A DNA stretch of 57,742 nucleotides. Source: Sphaerisporangium cinnabarinum (GTDB lineage Bacteria > Actinomycetota > Actinomycetes > Actinomycetales > Cellulomonadaceae). Each line of letters starts with the position of its first letter. The first letter of the stretch is position 1. The translations under genes were made by a program, and so were the position numbers. Of this stretch, positions 43,367 to 51,522 are shown piece after piece. Where the stretch lies: positions 1-57,742 of the forward strand of contig QAPD01000059.1 of the NCBI GenBank assembly GCA_003052455.1, in the 5' to 3' direction. A model generated the notes under the pieces. It was not told where the DNA came from. It saw nothing but the letters and a program-made list of their open reading frames with translations, and made no database searches.

Positions 43367-45664
43367 CTACCCCGTGACGGTGAACGTCGCGCGCAGGAGC
43401 GCGTCCTCGCGCGACGACGGCCCGACGCGCAGCTCGAACTCGCCCGGCTCGACGACGCGGCGCCCGCGCGCGTCGACGAGCGTGCAGTCCGCCACGGGCA
43501 CCTCGAGGCCGACGGTCGTCGACTCGCCCGGCGCGAGGTCCACCTTGCGGTAGGCCTTGAGCTCCTTCTCGGCCCAGGTCACGGACGTGACGGTGTCGCT
43601 CACGTAGACCTGGACGGTCTCGCGCACGGGGCGCGGCCCGGTGTTCGTCAGCGTGACCTCGGCGCGCACGACGTCGTCGGGCCCGTGCTCCGTGCCGAGC
43701 ACCCGCAGGCCGTCGTACTCGACGGTGGTGTAGCTCAGGCCCTCGCCGAACGCGAACGCCGGGCTCTGCGTGAGGTCGGCGTAGCGGACGCCGTGCTGGC
43801 CGCGGACCACGTTGTAGTACGTGGGCTGCTGGCCGGCGTGGCGCGCGAACGAGATCGGCAGGCGCCCCTCGGGCTCGATCAGCCCGAGCACGAGCTCCGC
43901 GACGGCCTGGCCGCCTCGCATCCCGGGGTTGGCCGCCCAGACGACCGCCGCCGCCGCGTGCGCCGACGGCGGCAGGACGAGCGGCTTCGACGCGACGACG
44001 ACCACGACGACGGGGGTGCCGGTGGCGACGAGGGCGTCGAGCAGCGCGACCTGGCCGCCGACGAGCTCGAGCGTCGCGGTCGAGCGGCCCTCGCCCACGA
44101 GCTCGATGCGGTCGCCCACCACGGCGACGGCGAGGTCGGCGTCGCGCGCGGCGGCGACGGCCTCGGCGATCAGCGCGTCGTCGGGCGCGACGGGGACGAC
44201 GACCTGCGGCCGCGGCTGCCCGTCGGGGAACAGCTCGCCCTCGGGGTCGGGCGCGAGCGTCAGGATGTCGGCGCCGCGCGCGTGGGTCACGGCCCAGCCC
44301 TCCGGGGCGAGCGCGCGGAAGCCGTCGAGCACGGTCGTCGTCATCTCGCGCGGGTGGCCGTCGGGCAGCCAGTCGGCCTGCCCCGACGCGCCCGCCCAGT
44401 CGCCGAGCTGGGTGTGGTCGTCGTCCGCGTTCGGGCCGACGACGGCGATCGTCCGGACGGGCGCACCGTCCGGGGCGAGGGCCCGGCCGTCGGGCACCCC
44501 GGCGGCGCGGGCGAGCCCGCCCGCGAACGGGAGGGTGCCGTCGTTGGTGAGGAGCACGAGGGAGCGGCGCGCGACCTCCAGGTTCACCGCGGTGTGCTCG
44601 GCCGACGCGATGACCGCCTGCTGGCGCGCGACGTCCGGCCGGCGGGGGTCCTCGAACAGGCCGAGCCGGAACTTGAGGGTGAGGATGCGTCGCACGGCGG
44701 CGTCGATCGCGGCCTCCTCGACGAGGCCGCGGTCGACGGCCTCGAGCGCTCCCTCGAAGAAGCGCGGCGTCGTCATGACCATGTCGTTGCCGGCGCGCAC
44801 GGCCGCGGCGGACGCGTGCACGTAGTCGGGCTGGATGTGCTGCTCCCAGACCATGCGGCCCACGTTGTCCCAGTCGGTGACGAGCGTGCCGGTGTACCCC
44901 CACTCGCCGCGCAGGACGTCGTCGAGCAGCCAGCCGTTCACGGTGACGGGCACGCCGTCCATGGACTGGTAGCCGAGCATGAACGTGGCGCAGCCCTCGC
45001 GCGCGACCCGCTCGAACGGGGGCAGGAACCACGACCGGAGCTTGCGCTGCGAGATGTCGGCCTCGCTCGCGTCGCGCCCGCCCTGCGTCTCGGAGTAGCC
45101 CGCGAAGTGCTTCGCCGTGGCGAGGATTCCTGTCGGGTCGGACAGCCCGTCGCCCTGGTAGCCGCGGACCATCGCGGACGCGAGCTCGCCGATGAGGAAC
45201 GGGTCCTCGCCGAACGTCTCGTCGACGCGGCCCCAGCGCAGGTCGCGCGCGATGCAGAGCACGGGGGAGAAGGTCCAGTGGACGCCGGTGGCGGCGACCT
45301 CGACCGCGGTCGCGCGCGCGACGCTCTCCACGAGCGCGGGGTCCCACGTCGCGGCCATGCCGAGCTGCGTGGGGAAGATCGTCGCGCCGACCCAGAACGA
45401 GTGGCCGTGGATGCAGTCCTCGGCGATCAGCAGGGGGATGCGCAGCCGCGTCCGCCCGGTGAGCTCGTGCGCGGCGAGGACGTTCTCCGGCGAGGTGTGC
45501 AGCAGCGAGCCCGCGTGCTTCTCGAGCACCGCGGGCCCGACGCCGTCGCGCGCGTCGAGCTGGAGCATCTGGCCGACCTTCTCGGGCAGCGTCATGCGGG
45601 CGAGGAGGTCCTCGACGCGGTCGGCCACGGGCACGGCGGGGTCGAGGTAGGGCAGGGTGCTCAC
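43367..45664 (-). CDS. Glycoside hydrolase family 3 beta-glucosidase/xylosidase
   Basis: A retaining exo-glycosidase that releases glucose or xylose from short beta-linked sugars. At 765 residues it has the three-part GH3 layout: a TIM-barrel (about 1-330) with AKHFAGYSETQGGRD (K185, H186) and the nucleophile D264 in LVTDWDNV, an alpha/beta sandwich (about 370-590), and a C-terminal fibronectin-III-like domain. No signal peptide is seen, so it is cytosolic and would act on imported oligosaccharides. The GTG at 45664 has GGAAGGA upstream. A TetR gene lies upstream on the same strand, and a palindrome covers the -35 region of this gene. Confidence 0.93.
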   Translation of the reverse strand: MSTLPYLDPAVPVADRVEDLLARMTLPEKVGQMLQLDARDGVGPAVLEKHAGSLLHTSPENVLAAHELTGRTRLRIPLLIAEDCIHGHSFWVGATIFPTQLGMAATWDPALVESVARATAVEVAATGVHWTFSPVLCIARDLRWGRVDETFGEDPFLIGELASAMVRGYQGDGLSDPTGILATAKHFAGYSETQGGRDASEADISQRKLRSWFLPPFERVAREGCATFMLGYQSMDGVPVTVNGWLLDDVLRGEWGYTGTLVTDWDNVGRMVWEQHIQPDYVHASAAAVRAGNDMVMTTPRFFEGALEAVDRGLVEEAAIDAAVRRILTLKFRLGLFEDPRRPDVARQQAVIASAEHTAVNLEVARRSLVLLTNDGTLPFAGGLARAAGVPDGRALAPDGAPVRTIAVVGPNADDDHTQLGDWAGASGQADWLPDGHPREMTTTVLDGFRALAPEGWAVTHARGADILTLAPDPEGELFPDGQPRPQVVVPVAPDDALIAEAVAAARDADLAVAVVGDRIELVGEGRSTATLELVGGQVALLDALVATGTPVVVVVVASKPLVLPPSAHAAAAVVWAANPGMRGGQAVAELVLGLIEPEGRLPISFARHAGQQPTYYNVVRGQHGVRYADLTQSPAFAFGEGLSYTTVEYDGLRVLGTEHGPDDVVRAEVTLTNTGPRPVRETVQVYVSDTVTSVTWAEKELKAYRKVDLAPGESTTVGLEVPVADCTLVDARGRRVVEPGEFELRVGPSSREDALLRATFTVTG

Positions 45665-45764
45665 GGACGGTCCTTCCACGGCGGCAGCGACGGCACCCGG
45701 CCGCGCCGCGGGTGCGGGCACGGCGTCGGCGGACCGGGCGCCGCCACTCTACCGGGAAACCAAG

Positions 45765-45778
45765 TAACTGGTCAGTAA
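45765..45778 (-). promoter_or_regulatory. Operator-like palindrome in the GH3 promoter
   Basis: TAACTGGTCAGTAA is a near-perfect palindrome (TWACTGRYCAGTWA). On the minus strand it overlaps the -35 position of a promoter whose -10 is TAGAGT (45751-45746). The adjacent TetR protein is the likely binder. Confidence 0.5.
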
Positions 45779-45786
45779 GTTTGCGC

Positions 45787-46422
45787 TCAGCGCCAGTGGT
45801 CGAGGAAGCGCGCGACGGTCCGCGCGGCGTGGTCGAGCACGTGGCCGTCCTCTGCGGCGGCCCCCGAGAGCAGCGCCGCGTCCACGACGTGCGCGACGAG
45901 GTCGGTGTCCGTCACGTGCCCGTGGCCCGACGCGTCGAGCACGGTCCGCGCGGCGGTCAGCAGGCGCGGGCGCGACGCGCGCATGATGGGCCGCAGCGCC
46001 GGGTCCCGCATGGCCGTGAGCATGGGGTCGAGGCGCACGTCGACCACCGAGTCGTCCACGTGCGGGGCGTACAGCGTCTCGATGAGCTCGCGCGCCGTCG
46101 CGGTGCTCGAGCGACGCCGGTGGGCGAGCGCGTCGGCGCGTCCCTGCGCGGCCGTCGCGCGCACGTCCTCCGCTGCCTCGACGGCCGCGGCGACGAGCGA
46201 GGCGCTCGTCGGGAAGTAGTACGAGGCCGAACCCTGCGGCACGCCCGCGGCGCGCGCGACCTGCCGATGGGTCACGGCGGCGAAGCCCTGGTCGATGAGC
46301 AGGTGCGCGGCGGCGTCGACCATCGCGCGCTGCCGCTGCGCGCTGCGCCCCTGCACCGTGGCGCGTGCGCCCCGCGCGCCGCTCGTCGCCGACCGGTCCC
46401 GGGCACCCGCAGCGTCGTCCAC
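45787..46422 (-). CDS. TetR family transcriptional regulator
   Basis: A 211-residue repressor. The N-terminal 25 residues are disordered. The helix-turn-helix spans about 36-75 with FAAVTHRQVARAAGVPQGSASYYFP, typical of TetR DNA-binding domains. The rest is an all-helical ligand and dimer domain. The GTG start has TACGAT six bases upstream, so it is probably leaderless. It sits between the GH3 gene and a divergent DUF981 gene, with operator-like palindromes on both sides. Confidence 0.9.
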   Translation of the reverse strand: MDDAAGARDRSATSGARGARATVQGRSAQRQRAMVDAAAHLLIDQGFAAVTHRQVARAAGVPQGSASYYFPTSASLVAAAVEAAEDVRATAAQGRADALAHRRRSSTATARELIETLYAPHVDDSVVDVRLDPMLTAMRDPALRPIMRASRPRLLTAARTVLDASGHGHVTDTDLVAHVVDAALLSGAAAEDGHVLDHAARTVARFLDHWR

Positions 46423-46428
46423 GCGGCC

Positions 46429-46434
46429 ATCGTA
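46429..46434 (-). promoter_or_regulatory. -10 box of the leaderless TetR gene
   Basis: TACGAT on the minus strand ends six bases before the GTG at 46422. Confidence 0.5.
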
Positions 46435-46441
46435 GTGAGGA

Positions 46442-46466
46442 ATAACCTATACGTGCGTATGGTTAT
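46442..46466. promoter_or_regulatory. Divergent operator between TetR and the DUF981 gene
   Basis: ATAACC at 46442-46447 and GGTTAT at 46461-46466 flank ATACG and CGTAT, an imperfect palindrome of 25 bases with one unpaired T. It lies in the shared 95-base promoter gap of the TetR and DUF981 genes, the usual place of a TetR operator. Confidence 0.6.
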
Positions 46467-46517
46467 CGCCCTCGGACCGCGAGCGCGGCCCGTGGAACGA
46501 ACGAGGAGTGGAGAAGG

Positions 46518-47228
46518 ATGGTCGCCGCCGAGGGGCTCGTCATCGACTGGGCGCAGATGCCCACCTACAACACCGTGATGTCCGTCGCCGTGGGCGCCGG
46601 GCTGATCCTGCTGGTCATGCTCGGCCGCGAGCTCCTGCGGGCGCCCGGGAAGATCGTCGTCGAGGGCTGGTCGCTCGCGTTCGGCGTGCTGGGCACGATC
46701 CTCACGGCGACCGGGCTGCACATGACGCTCACGTGGCCGCTCGCCGCGGGCGGCTTCCCGTTCGACAACATCATCTTCGGCGAGACGAGCCTCGCGTTCG
46801 GCGTGCTGCTCCTCGCCGCAGCGTTCTACCTGTGGACGCGCGGCCGTGCCGCGCTCGAGCGGGCCGACGCCACCGAGCACCTGCAGGCCGTGGCGCGCCC
46901 CGTCTCGGTGTTCGTGCTCGGCATGGGCCTCGGCCTCGTCGCCATCGCGATCGCCGGCGTGACGTACCAGCTCTTCGCCGCGCCGCCGGAGGAGCCGATC
47001 TCCGGCGCGTTCGCCGCCTACCCGCTCGTCGAGGCGATCTTCATGTCCGGGCTCATCGCGCTCGTGGGCGTCGGCGCGATCCTCTTCCCGTTCGCGGTCC
47101 GCTCCGGGCGCCGCGTCGTGCGGGTCGTCATCGGGTGGGCCTGGGGCCTGTCCGGCGTCGCGTTCCTGCTGTTCGGCGCGATGAACTTCTTCACCCACAT
47201 CGGCCTCATCGTCAACACGATGGGCTGA
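46518..47228 (+). CDS. DUF981 family membrane protein
   Basis: A 236-residue protein with seven hydrophobic helices (among them VMSVAVGAGLILLVMLG, LAFGVLLLAAAFYL and VEAIFMSGLIALVG). The pattern GETSLAFGVLLLAAAFYL fits DUF981, a family found in archaea and actinobacteria with no known function. The ATG at 46518 has GGAGTGGAGAAGG upstream. It is divergent from the TetR gene with an operator-like palindrome between them, so it is probably the regulated target. Confidence 0.7.
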   Translation: MVAAEGLVIDWAQMPTYNTVMSVAVGAGLILLVMLGRELLRAPGKIVVEGWSLAFGVLGTILTATGLHMTLTWPLAAGGFPFDNIIFGETSLAFGVLLLAAAFYLWTRGRAALERADATEHLQAVARPVSVFVLGMGLGLVAIAIAGVTYQLFAAPPEEPISGAFAAYPLVEAIFMSGLIALVGVGAILFPFAVRSGRRVVRVVIGWAWGLSGVAFLLFGAMNFFTHIGLIVNTMG

Positions 47229-47247
47229 CGCCGCGGCGACCGTGAGG

Positions 47248-47277
47248 ACCCCGTGGGCCGGCCCGGCCCGCGGGGTT
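47248..47277 (+). terminator. Terminator after the DUF981 gene
   Basis: ACCCCGTGGGCC (47248-47259) pairs with GGCCCGCGGGGT (47265-47276), one G-T pair, followed by TTCTT. Confidence 0.8.
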
Positions 47278-47311
47278 CTTCGCGCGCGCGGGAGGCGTCA
47301 TCATAGGGGCC

Positions 47312-47947
47312 ATGCAATCACCGGTGCGCGCCGTGGCCCATGCCGCGGTCCTCGCCGTCGTCGCCGGGCTGTGCCTCGCGGTCGTGGCGAGCGGGGCGTT
47401 CGACGTCGTGTCGCTCCCGGGCTCTGCGCCCGCCGCCGCACCGCCCCCGCCGGCCGCTCCCGGGCCCGGTTCCCCGGGCGCCGGGGACCCCGCGGACGGC
47501 GACGCGGCGCCGTCCGACGGCACGGACCCCGACCCCGCGGATCCCGGCACGACGGTCCCCGGCGCGACCACCGCGCCGGACGGCGGCGCGGACGCGGGGG
47601 CGGGCGCCGTCGACCCGGCGTGCCGCGAGGCGGAGGTCGCGTGGGCCGCGGCGGCCAAGGCGCAGGTGAACCTCACCGTGGAGCACCCCGTGGCGCTCGT
47701 CGAGGGGTTCACCACCGCCCGCGACACGCTCGCCGGGGCCACCCCGCCCGCGGCGGTCGCGCGCGACTGGGCCGTCGTCACGACCTACCTCACGATGATC
47801 GCGGACGAGGTCGAGGCCACGGGCACGCGGGACACGGGCGAGCTGTCGCGGGCGATCGACCGTGTGGGTCGCCGGATCGACACGGCCGCTCTCACGTCGT
47901 CGTCGCGCGCCGTCACCGAGTACTTCCGGGCCGGCTGCGCGCTCTGA
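47312..47947 (+). CDS. Exported protein with Pro/Ala linker and Cys-Cys helical domain
   Basis: No family recognised. The 211-residue protein has an N-terminal membrane helix or signal (about 8-30), a disordered linker rich in Pro, Ala, Asp and Gly (about 37-100), and a helical domain bounded by C104 and C209 with W153 in the centre. The domain is clearly related to that of the next gene, although the linkers differ. CATCAT ends seven bases before the ATG, so the mRNA may be leaderless. The cysteine pair suggests one disulfide outside the membrane. Confidence 0.65.
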   Translation: MQSPVRAVAHAAVLAVVAGLCLAVVASGAFDVVSLPGSAPAAAPPPPAAPGPGSPGAGDPADGDAAPSDGTDPDPADPGTTVPGATTAPDGGADAGAGAVDPACREAEVAWAAAAKAQVNLTVEHPVALVEGFTTARDTLAGATPPAAVARDWAVVTTYLTMIADEVEATGTRDTGELSRAIDRVGRRIDTAALTSSSRAVTEYFRAGCAL

Positions 47948-48052
47948 CCTCCCGGCCGAACTTCACCCCGTGGCGATGGCCACATGGGGAGCGGTCCCCA
48001 CTTCGCGGTCCTGAGGGCGCGCGACGCGCGTCCGTGCGAAACCATGGTCGTC

Positions 48053-48583
48053 ATGCGCACCCGACTGACGATCACCCAGACCACGACCGCCCTCGCGACG
48101 AGCGCTCTCCTCGTGCTCGGCCTGGCCGCCTGCGGCGGCTCCGGCGACGACGCGAGCACCGACTCCGACACCTCGGCGGCGGAGGAGACCAGCACCCCGG
48201 CCGAGGAGGAGACCACCCCGGCCGAGGAGCCCACCGAGGAGGAGTCCGGCGACACCGAGGCGTCGGGCGACTTCTGCACCGCCTACGACGCCCTGCTCGA
48301 CGCCCAGACGACCCTGAGCTCGATCGACACGAGCGACCCGGCCGCCGCCGTGACGCAGTTCGAGACGTTCACGGCGTCGCTCGAGGCCGCGGAGGCCCCG
48401 GCCGAGATCAGCACCGACTGGGACAACGTCACCGGCGTCTTCCGCCAGCTCACCGACACGCTCGAGACGGCGGTCGAGGACCCGGCGAACGCCGACACCT
48501 CCTCGATCATGTCGCTCATGACGGACGAGACCTTCCAGACCTCGGCGCAGAACGTCGCGGTCTACGGCACGCAGAACTGCTGA
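48053..48583 (+). CDS. Lipoprotein, paralogue of the preceding exported protein
   Basis: No family recognised. The 176-residue protein has a lipoprotein signal (MRTRLTITQ, a hydrophobic stretch, LAACGG with lipidated C27), an acidic Thr/Glu/Pro linker (about 33-72), and a domain from C75 to the last residue C176 with W123. The spacing Cys-48-Trp-53-Cys matches the neighbour's Cys-49-Trp-56-Cys, and AVTQFETFTASLEAAEAP parallels ALVEGFTTARDTLAGATP. The start at 48053 is preferred over the ATG at 48044 because AACCAT lies seven bases upstream. Confidence 0.68.
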   Translation: MRTRLTITQTTTALATSALLVLGLAACGGSGDDASTDSDTSAAEETSTPAEEETTPAEEPTEEESGDTEASGDFCTAYDALLDAQTTLSSIDTSDPAAAVTQFETFTASLEAAEAPAEISTDWDNVTGVFRQLTDTLETAVEDPANADTSSIMSLMTDETFQTSAQNVAVYGTQNC

Positions 48584-48606
48584 CCACGCCGTCCCCCACG
48601 CAACCC

Positions 48607-48646
48607 GACGGACCCCCGGCACGCCTCGGCGCGCCGGGGGTCCGTC
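48607..48646 (+). terminator. Terminator after the lipoprotein gene
   Basis: GACGGACCCCCGGC (48607-48620) pairs exactly with 48633-48646 around 12 bases. Confidence 0.75.
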
Positions 48647-48702
48647 GCGTCCGGGGCGGCGCGAGCCCACGGTCGCGCGCGCGGATCGGTGAGGATGGAG
48701 CC

Positions 48703-50391
48703 ATGCCTCCCGCCTCCAGCACCCCGAGCCCGTCGTCGCGCACCGCCGCGGACGGGCCCGGCCCCGTCCCGCCCGGCGCGGGCCTCGCCCCCGCCGACCT
48801 CGCGGCCGCCGCGGCGACGCTGCGCGAGGACCTCGCGGCGGCGGGCTTCACGGTCGACGGCGTCGAGCGCGTGCTCGGTCCCGTCGCGTCCGCCGCGCTG
48901 CACCGCGAGCAGGCCGTCCCGGCGCGGCGCGCGCTGCGCGACCGCGGTCGGGAGGGGGCCGACCCCACGGCCGCTCTCGCCGCCCTCTTCCTCCTCGGCG
49001 ACGACGTGCCCCGGCGCGCCCTCGACGCGGCGCTCGGGCGCACGGGGGTCGACGGCGCACGGCGGCTGGGCCTCGTCGAGGCGGCGGGCGCGGGCGACGA
49101 CGACGCGGTGCGCGCGCTCGTCGACCTGCGGCCGTACGCGGCGACCGACGCCGCGGGCCCCGTCACGTGGTGGCTGTCGTCGGACCTGGGCGAGCTCGCG
49201 ACGGGTCGCCGGCTCGCCCCGGACCACGTGCTCGGTGCGGGCGGCGCGTCCCTGACGCTCGCCCAGGTGACCGTCCGGACGCCGGTCGGGCGCGTGCTCG
49301 ACCTCGGGACGGGCTGCGGCATCCAGGCCCTGCACGCCGCGCGGCACGCGCGCGCGGTCGTCGGCACGGACATCTCGCGCCGGGCGCTCGGCTTCGCCGC
49401 GTTCAACGCGGCGCTCGACGCGGCGTTCGACGAGGCGTCGGGCCCCGCCGCCGGAGCCGCACCCCACGGCCCGGCGACCGGGCGCGTCGAGCTGCGCGAG
49501 GGCTCGATGCTGGAGCCGGTCACGGGCGAGCGCTTCGACCTCGTCGTGTCGAACCCGCCGTTCGTCATCACCCCGCGCGCCGCCGGGGGCGCGCTCCCGG
49601 ACTACGAGTACCGCGACGGCGGCCGGTCGGGCGACGACCTCGTGCGCGACCTCGTGACCGGGGTCGGCGCCGTGCTCGAGCCCGGCGGCGTGGCGCAGCT
49701 CCTCGGCAACTGGGAGCACCGCCGGGGCGTCCCGTGGGACGAGCGCGTCGGCGCGTGGCTCGACGAGGCCGGTCTCGACGGCTGGGTGGTCCAGCGCGAG
49801 GTGCTCGACCCCGCGGAGTACGCCGAGACCTGGATCCGCGACGGCGGCACGACCCCCGAGCGCGAGCCCGCGGCGTGGGCGGCGGCGTACGGCGCGTGGC
49901 TCGACGACTTCGCCGCGCGCGACGTGGAGGCCGTCGGCTTCGGCATCGTGACGCTGCGCCGTCCGCTCGCAGGCGCCCGCCCGACGCTGCGGCGGCTCGA
50001 GGAGCACACCGGTTCGGTGCGCCAGCCGCTCGGCGCGCACCTCGCGGCGTCGCTCGCGGCGCACGACTGGCTCGCGGCGCGCGACGACGCGGCCCTCGGG
50101 GGCGAGCGGCTCGCCGTCGCGCCCGACGTCACGGAGGAGCGGTTCCACACGCCCGGCGCGCCCGACCCCACGGTCGTCCTGCTGCGCCAGGGCGACGGCC
50201 TGGGCCGTGCCGTGCGGGCGACGACGGGCCTGGCGGCGCTCGTGGGCGCGAGCGACGGCGAGCTGACGGTCGGGCAGCTCGTGGGCGCGATCGCCGCGCT
50301 GTTCGAGGTCGGCGCCGAGGACCTCGCGGGCGAGCTCCTGCCCGACGTGCGCGGGCTCGTGCGCGACGGCTTCCTCGTCCCCGTGGGCTGA
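48703..50391 (+). CDS. Class I SAM-dependent methyltransferase, HemK/RlmG-like
   Basis: A 562-residue methyltransferase. An N-terminal helical domain (about 30-150) is followed by the catalytic domain. The SAM-binding motif is VLDLGTGCGIQALHAA near 199-214, and the NPPF motif (VVSNPPFVIT near 281-290) marks enzymes that methylate planar nitrogens of RNA bases or glutamine. The C-terminal 160 residues are helical. It resembles the RsmC/RlmG and PrmC groups but the target is not clear. The ATG at 48703 has GAGGAT six bases upstream. It is followed by a LysR regulator with its own promoter. Confidence 0.82.
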   Translation: MPPASSTPSPSSRTAADGPGPVPPGAGLAPADLAAAAATLREDLAAAGFTVDGVERVLGPVASAALHREQAVPARRALRDRGREGADPTAALAALFLLGDDVPRRALDAALGRTGVDGARRLGLVEAAGAGDDDAVRALVDLRPYAATDAAGPVTWWLSSDLGELATGRRLAPDHVLGAGGASLTLAQVTVRTPVGRVLDLGTGCGIQALHAARHARAVVGTDISRRALGFAAFNAALDAAFDEASGPAAGAAPHGPATGRVELREGSMLEPVTGERFDLVVSNPPFVITPRAAGGALPDYEYRDGGRSGDDLVRDLVTGVGAVLEPGGVAQLLGNWEHRRGVPWDERVGAWLDEAGLDGWVVQREVLDPAEYAETWIRDGGTTPEREPAAWAAAYGAWLDDFAARDVEAVGFGIVTLRRPLAGARPTLRRLEEHTGSVRQPLGAHLAASLAAHDWLAARDDAALGGERLAVAPDVTEERFHTPGAPDPTVVLLRQGDGLGRAVRATTGLAALVGASDGELTVGQLVGAIAALFEVGAEDLAGELLPDVRGLVRDGFLVPVG

Positions 50392-50419
50392 CGCGCGCGA
50401 CACGCCCCGGCCGCACCGA

Positions 50420-50425
50420 TACGTT
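50420..50425 (+). promoter_or_regulatory. -10 box of the LysR gene
   Basis: TACGTT ends eight bases before the ATG at 50434; the transcript would be leaderless or nearly so. Confidence 0.45.
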
Positions 50426-50433
50426 GGGGCGGC

Positions 50434-51405
50434 ATGGACCTCGAGGTGCGGCACCTGCGCATGATCGTGACGGTGGCCGAGACGGGCAGCGTGACCAAGG
50501 CGGCGGCGTCGCTCGGCCTCGCGCAGCCCGCCCTCACGGCCCAGCTCAACCGGATCGACCGCACGCTCGGCGGGTGCGTCTTCACGCGCGACCGCCAGGG
50601 CGCGCGCCCCACGGAGCTCGGCGAGCTCGTGCTGCGGCACGCGCGCGTCGTGCTGCCCGCGATGTCCGCCCTGGTCGACGACGCCCGGCGGCTCACGAGC
50701 GAGCACGGCACGGTCGGCCGGGTCCACGTGGGGACGGTGAGCTCGGCGATCGGCGGGCTGTTCGCGAGCCGGCTGCACACCGCGCTGCCCGGTGCGCTGG
50801 GGGTCGACGACCTGCTCGTCACGACGGCGACGTCGTGGTCGGTCGAGGAGACCGCGGACCGGCTCGCGAGCGGCACGCTCGACGTCGCGCTCGTCGGCAT
50901 GTGCGGTGACGCGTCCCCGCCCGCGGCCGGGGGCCTGGTGTGGACGGCGGTGTCCACCGACCCGGTGTTCGTGCTCGTCGACGAGTACCACCCCGTCGCG
51001 GCGCGCGACGCCGTCGGCCTGGAGGAGCTCGCGGACGCGCTGTGGCTCACGGCCCCGGGCAGCGGGTGCTTCGAGCGCTGCTTCGTCGGGGCGTGCGCGC
51101 GGGCGGGCTTCACGCCGCGCGCCATGGGGGAGTCGGACCGCACGTCGTGCATCGACCAGGTGCGCGGCGGGCACGCGGTCGCGCTCGTCCAGCCGGTGCT
51201 CCTCGACGCCCCGGGCGTGCGGACCGTCGCGCTCGACGGCGCCCCGCTGCGCTGGACGCACCACGTGGGGTGGCGGCGCGACGCCGTCGACCGCCTCCCG
51301 GTCGACGCGGTCCTGCGGGCCGCGACGGGCGCCCACCGCGACGCCGTCCAGCGCTCGCCCCGCTACCGGCGGTGGCGCGCCGAGCACCCGGTGGAGACCG
51401 CGTAG
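50434..51405 (+). CDS. LysR family transcriptional regulator
   Basis: A 323-residue regulator. The N-terminal helix-turn-helix is HLRMIVTVAETGSVTKAAASLG with LAQPALTAQLNRIDRTLG, and the rest is the two-lobed substrate-binding domain (VGRVHVGTVSSA onward). The strand has a run of cysteines late in the domain (GSGCFERCFVGACA), which might sense redox or a thiol. Its gene is followed by the exported protease, and a T-N11-A LysR-box-like sequence lies in the gap, so it may control the protease. Confidence 0.9.
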   Translation: MDLEVRHLRMIVTVAETGSVTKAAASLGLAQPALTAQLNRIDRTLGGCVFTRDRQGARPTELGELVLRHARVVLPAMSALVDDARRLTSEHGTVGRVHVGTVSSAIGGLFASRLHTALPGALGVDDLLVTTATSWSVEETADRLASGTLDVALVGMCGDASPPAAGGLVWTAVSTDPVFVLVDEYHPVAARDAVGLEELADALWLTAPGSGCFERCFVGACARAGFTPRAMGESDRTSCIDQVRGGHAVALVQPVLLDAPGVRTVALDGAPLRWTHHVGWRRDAVDRLPVDAVLRAATGAHRDAVQRSPRYRRWRAEHPVETA

Positions 51406-51418
51406 GGGCGACCCCGCA

Positions 51419-51435
51419 CATAGCGCCCGCGTATG
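51419..51435 (+). promoter_or_regulatory. LysR-box-like inverted repeat upstream of the protease
   Basis: CATA at 51419-51422 and TATG at 51432-51435 form an inverted repeat in which T51421 and A51433 are separated by 11 bases, the classic T-N11-A spacing. It lies 88 bases before the protease start. Confidence 0.4.
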
Positions 51436-51522
51436 ACCTGATCGTGATCTGGGCGTGCCCTGGACGCGTCCCTAGCGTGGCCTCGACCGGGCCACCCGGG
51501 CCCGGCGAAGGGAATGGACGAC

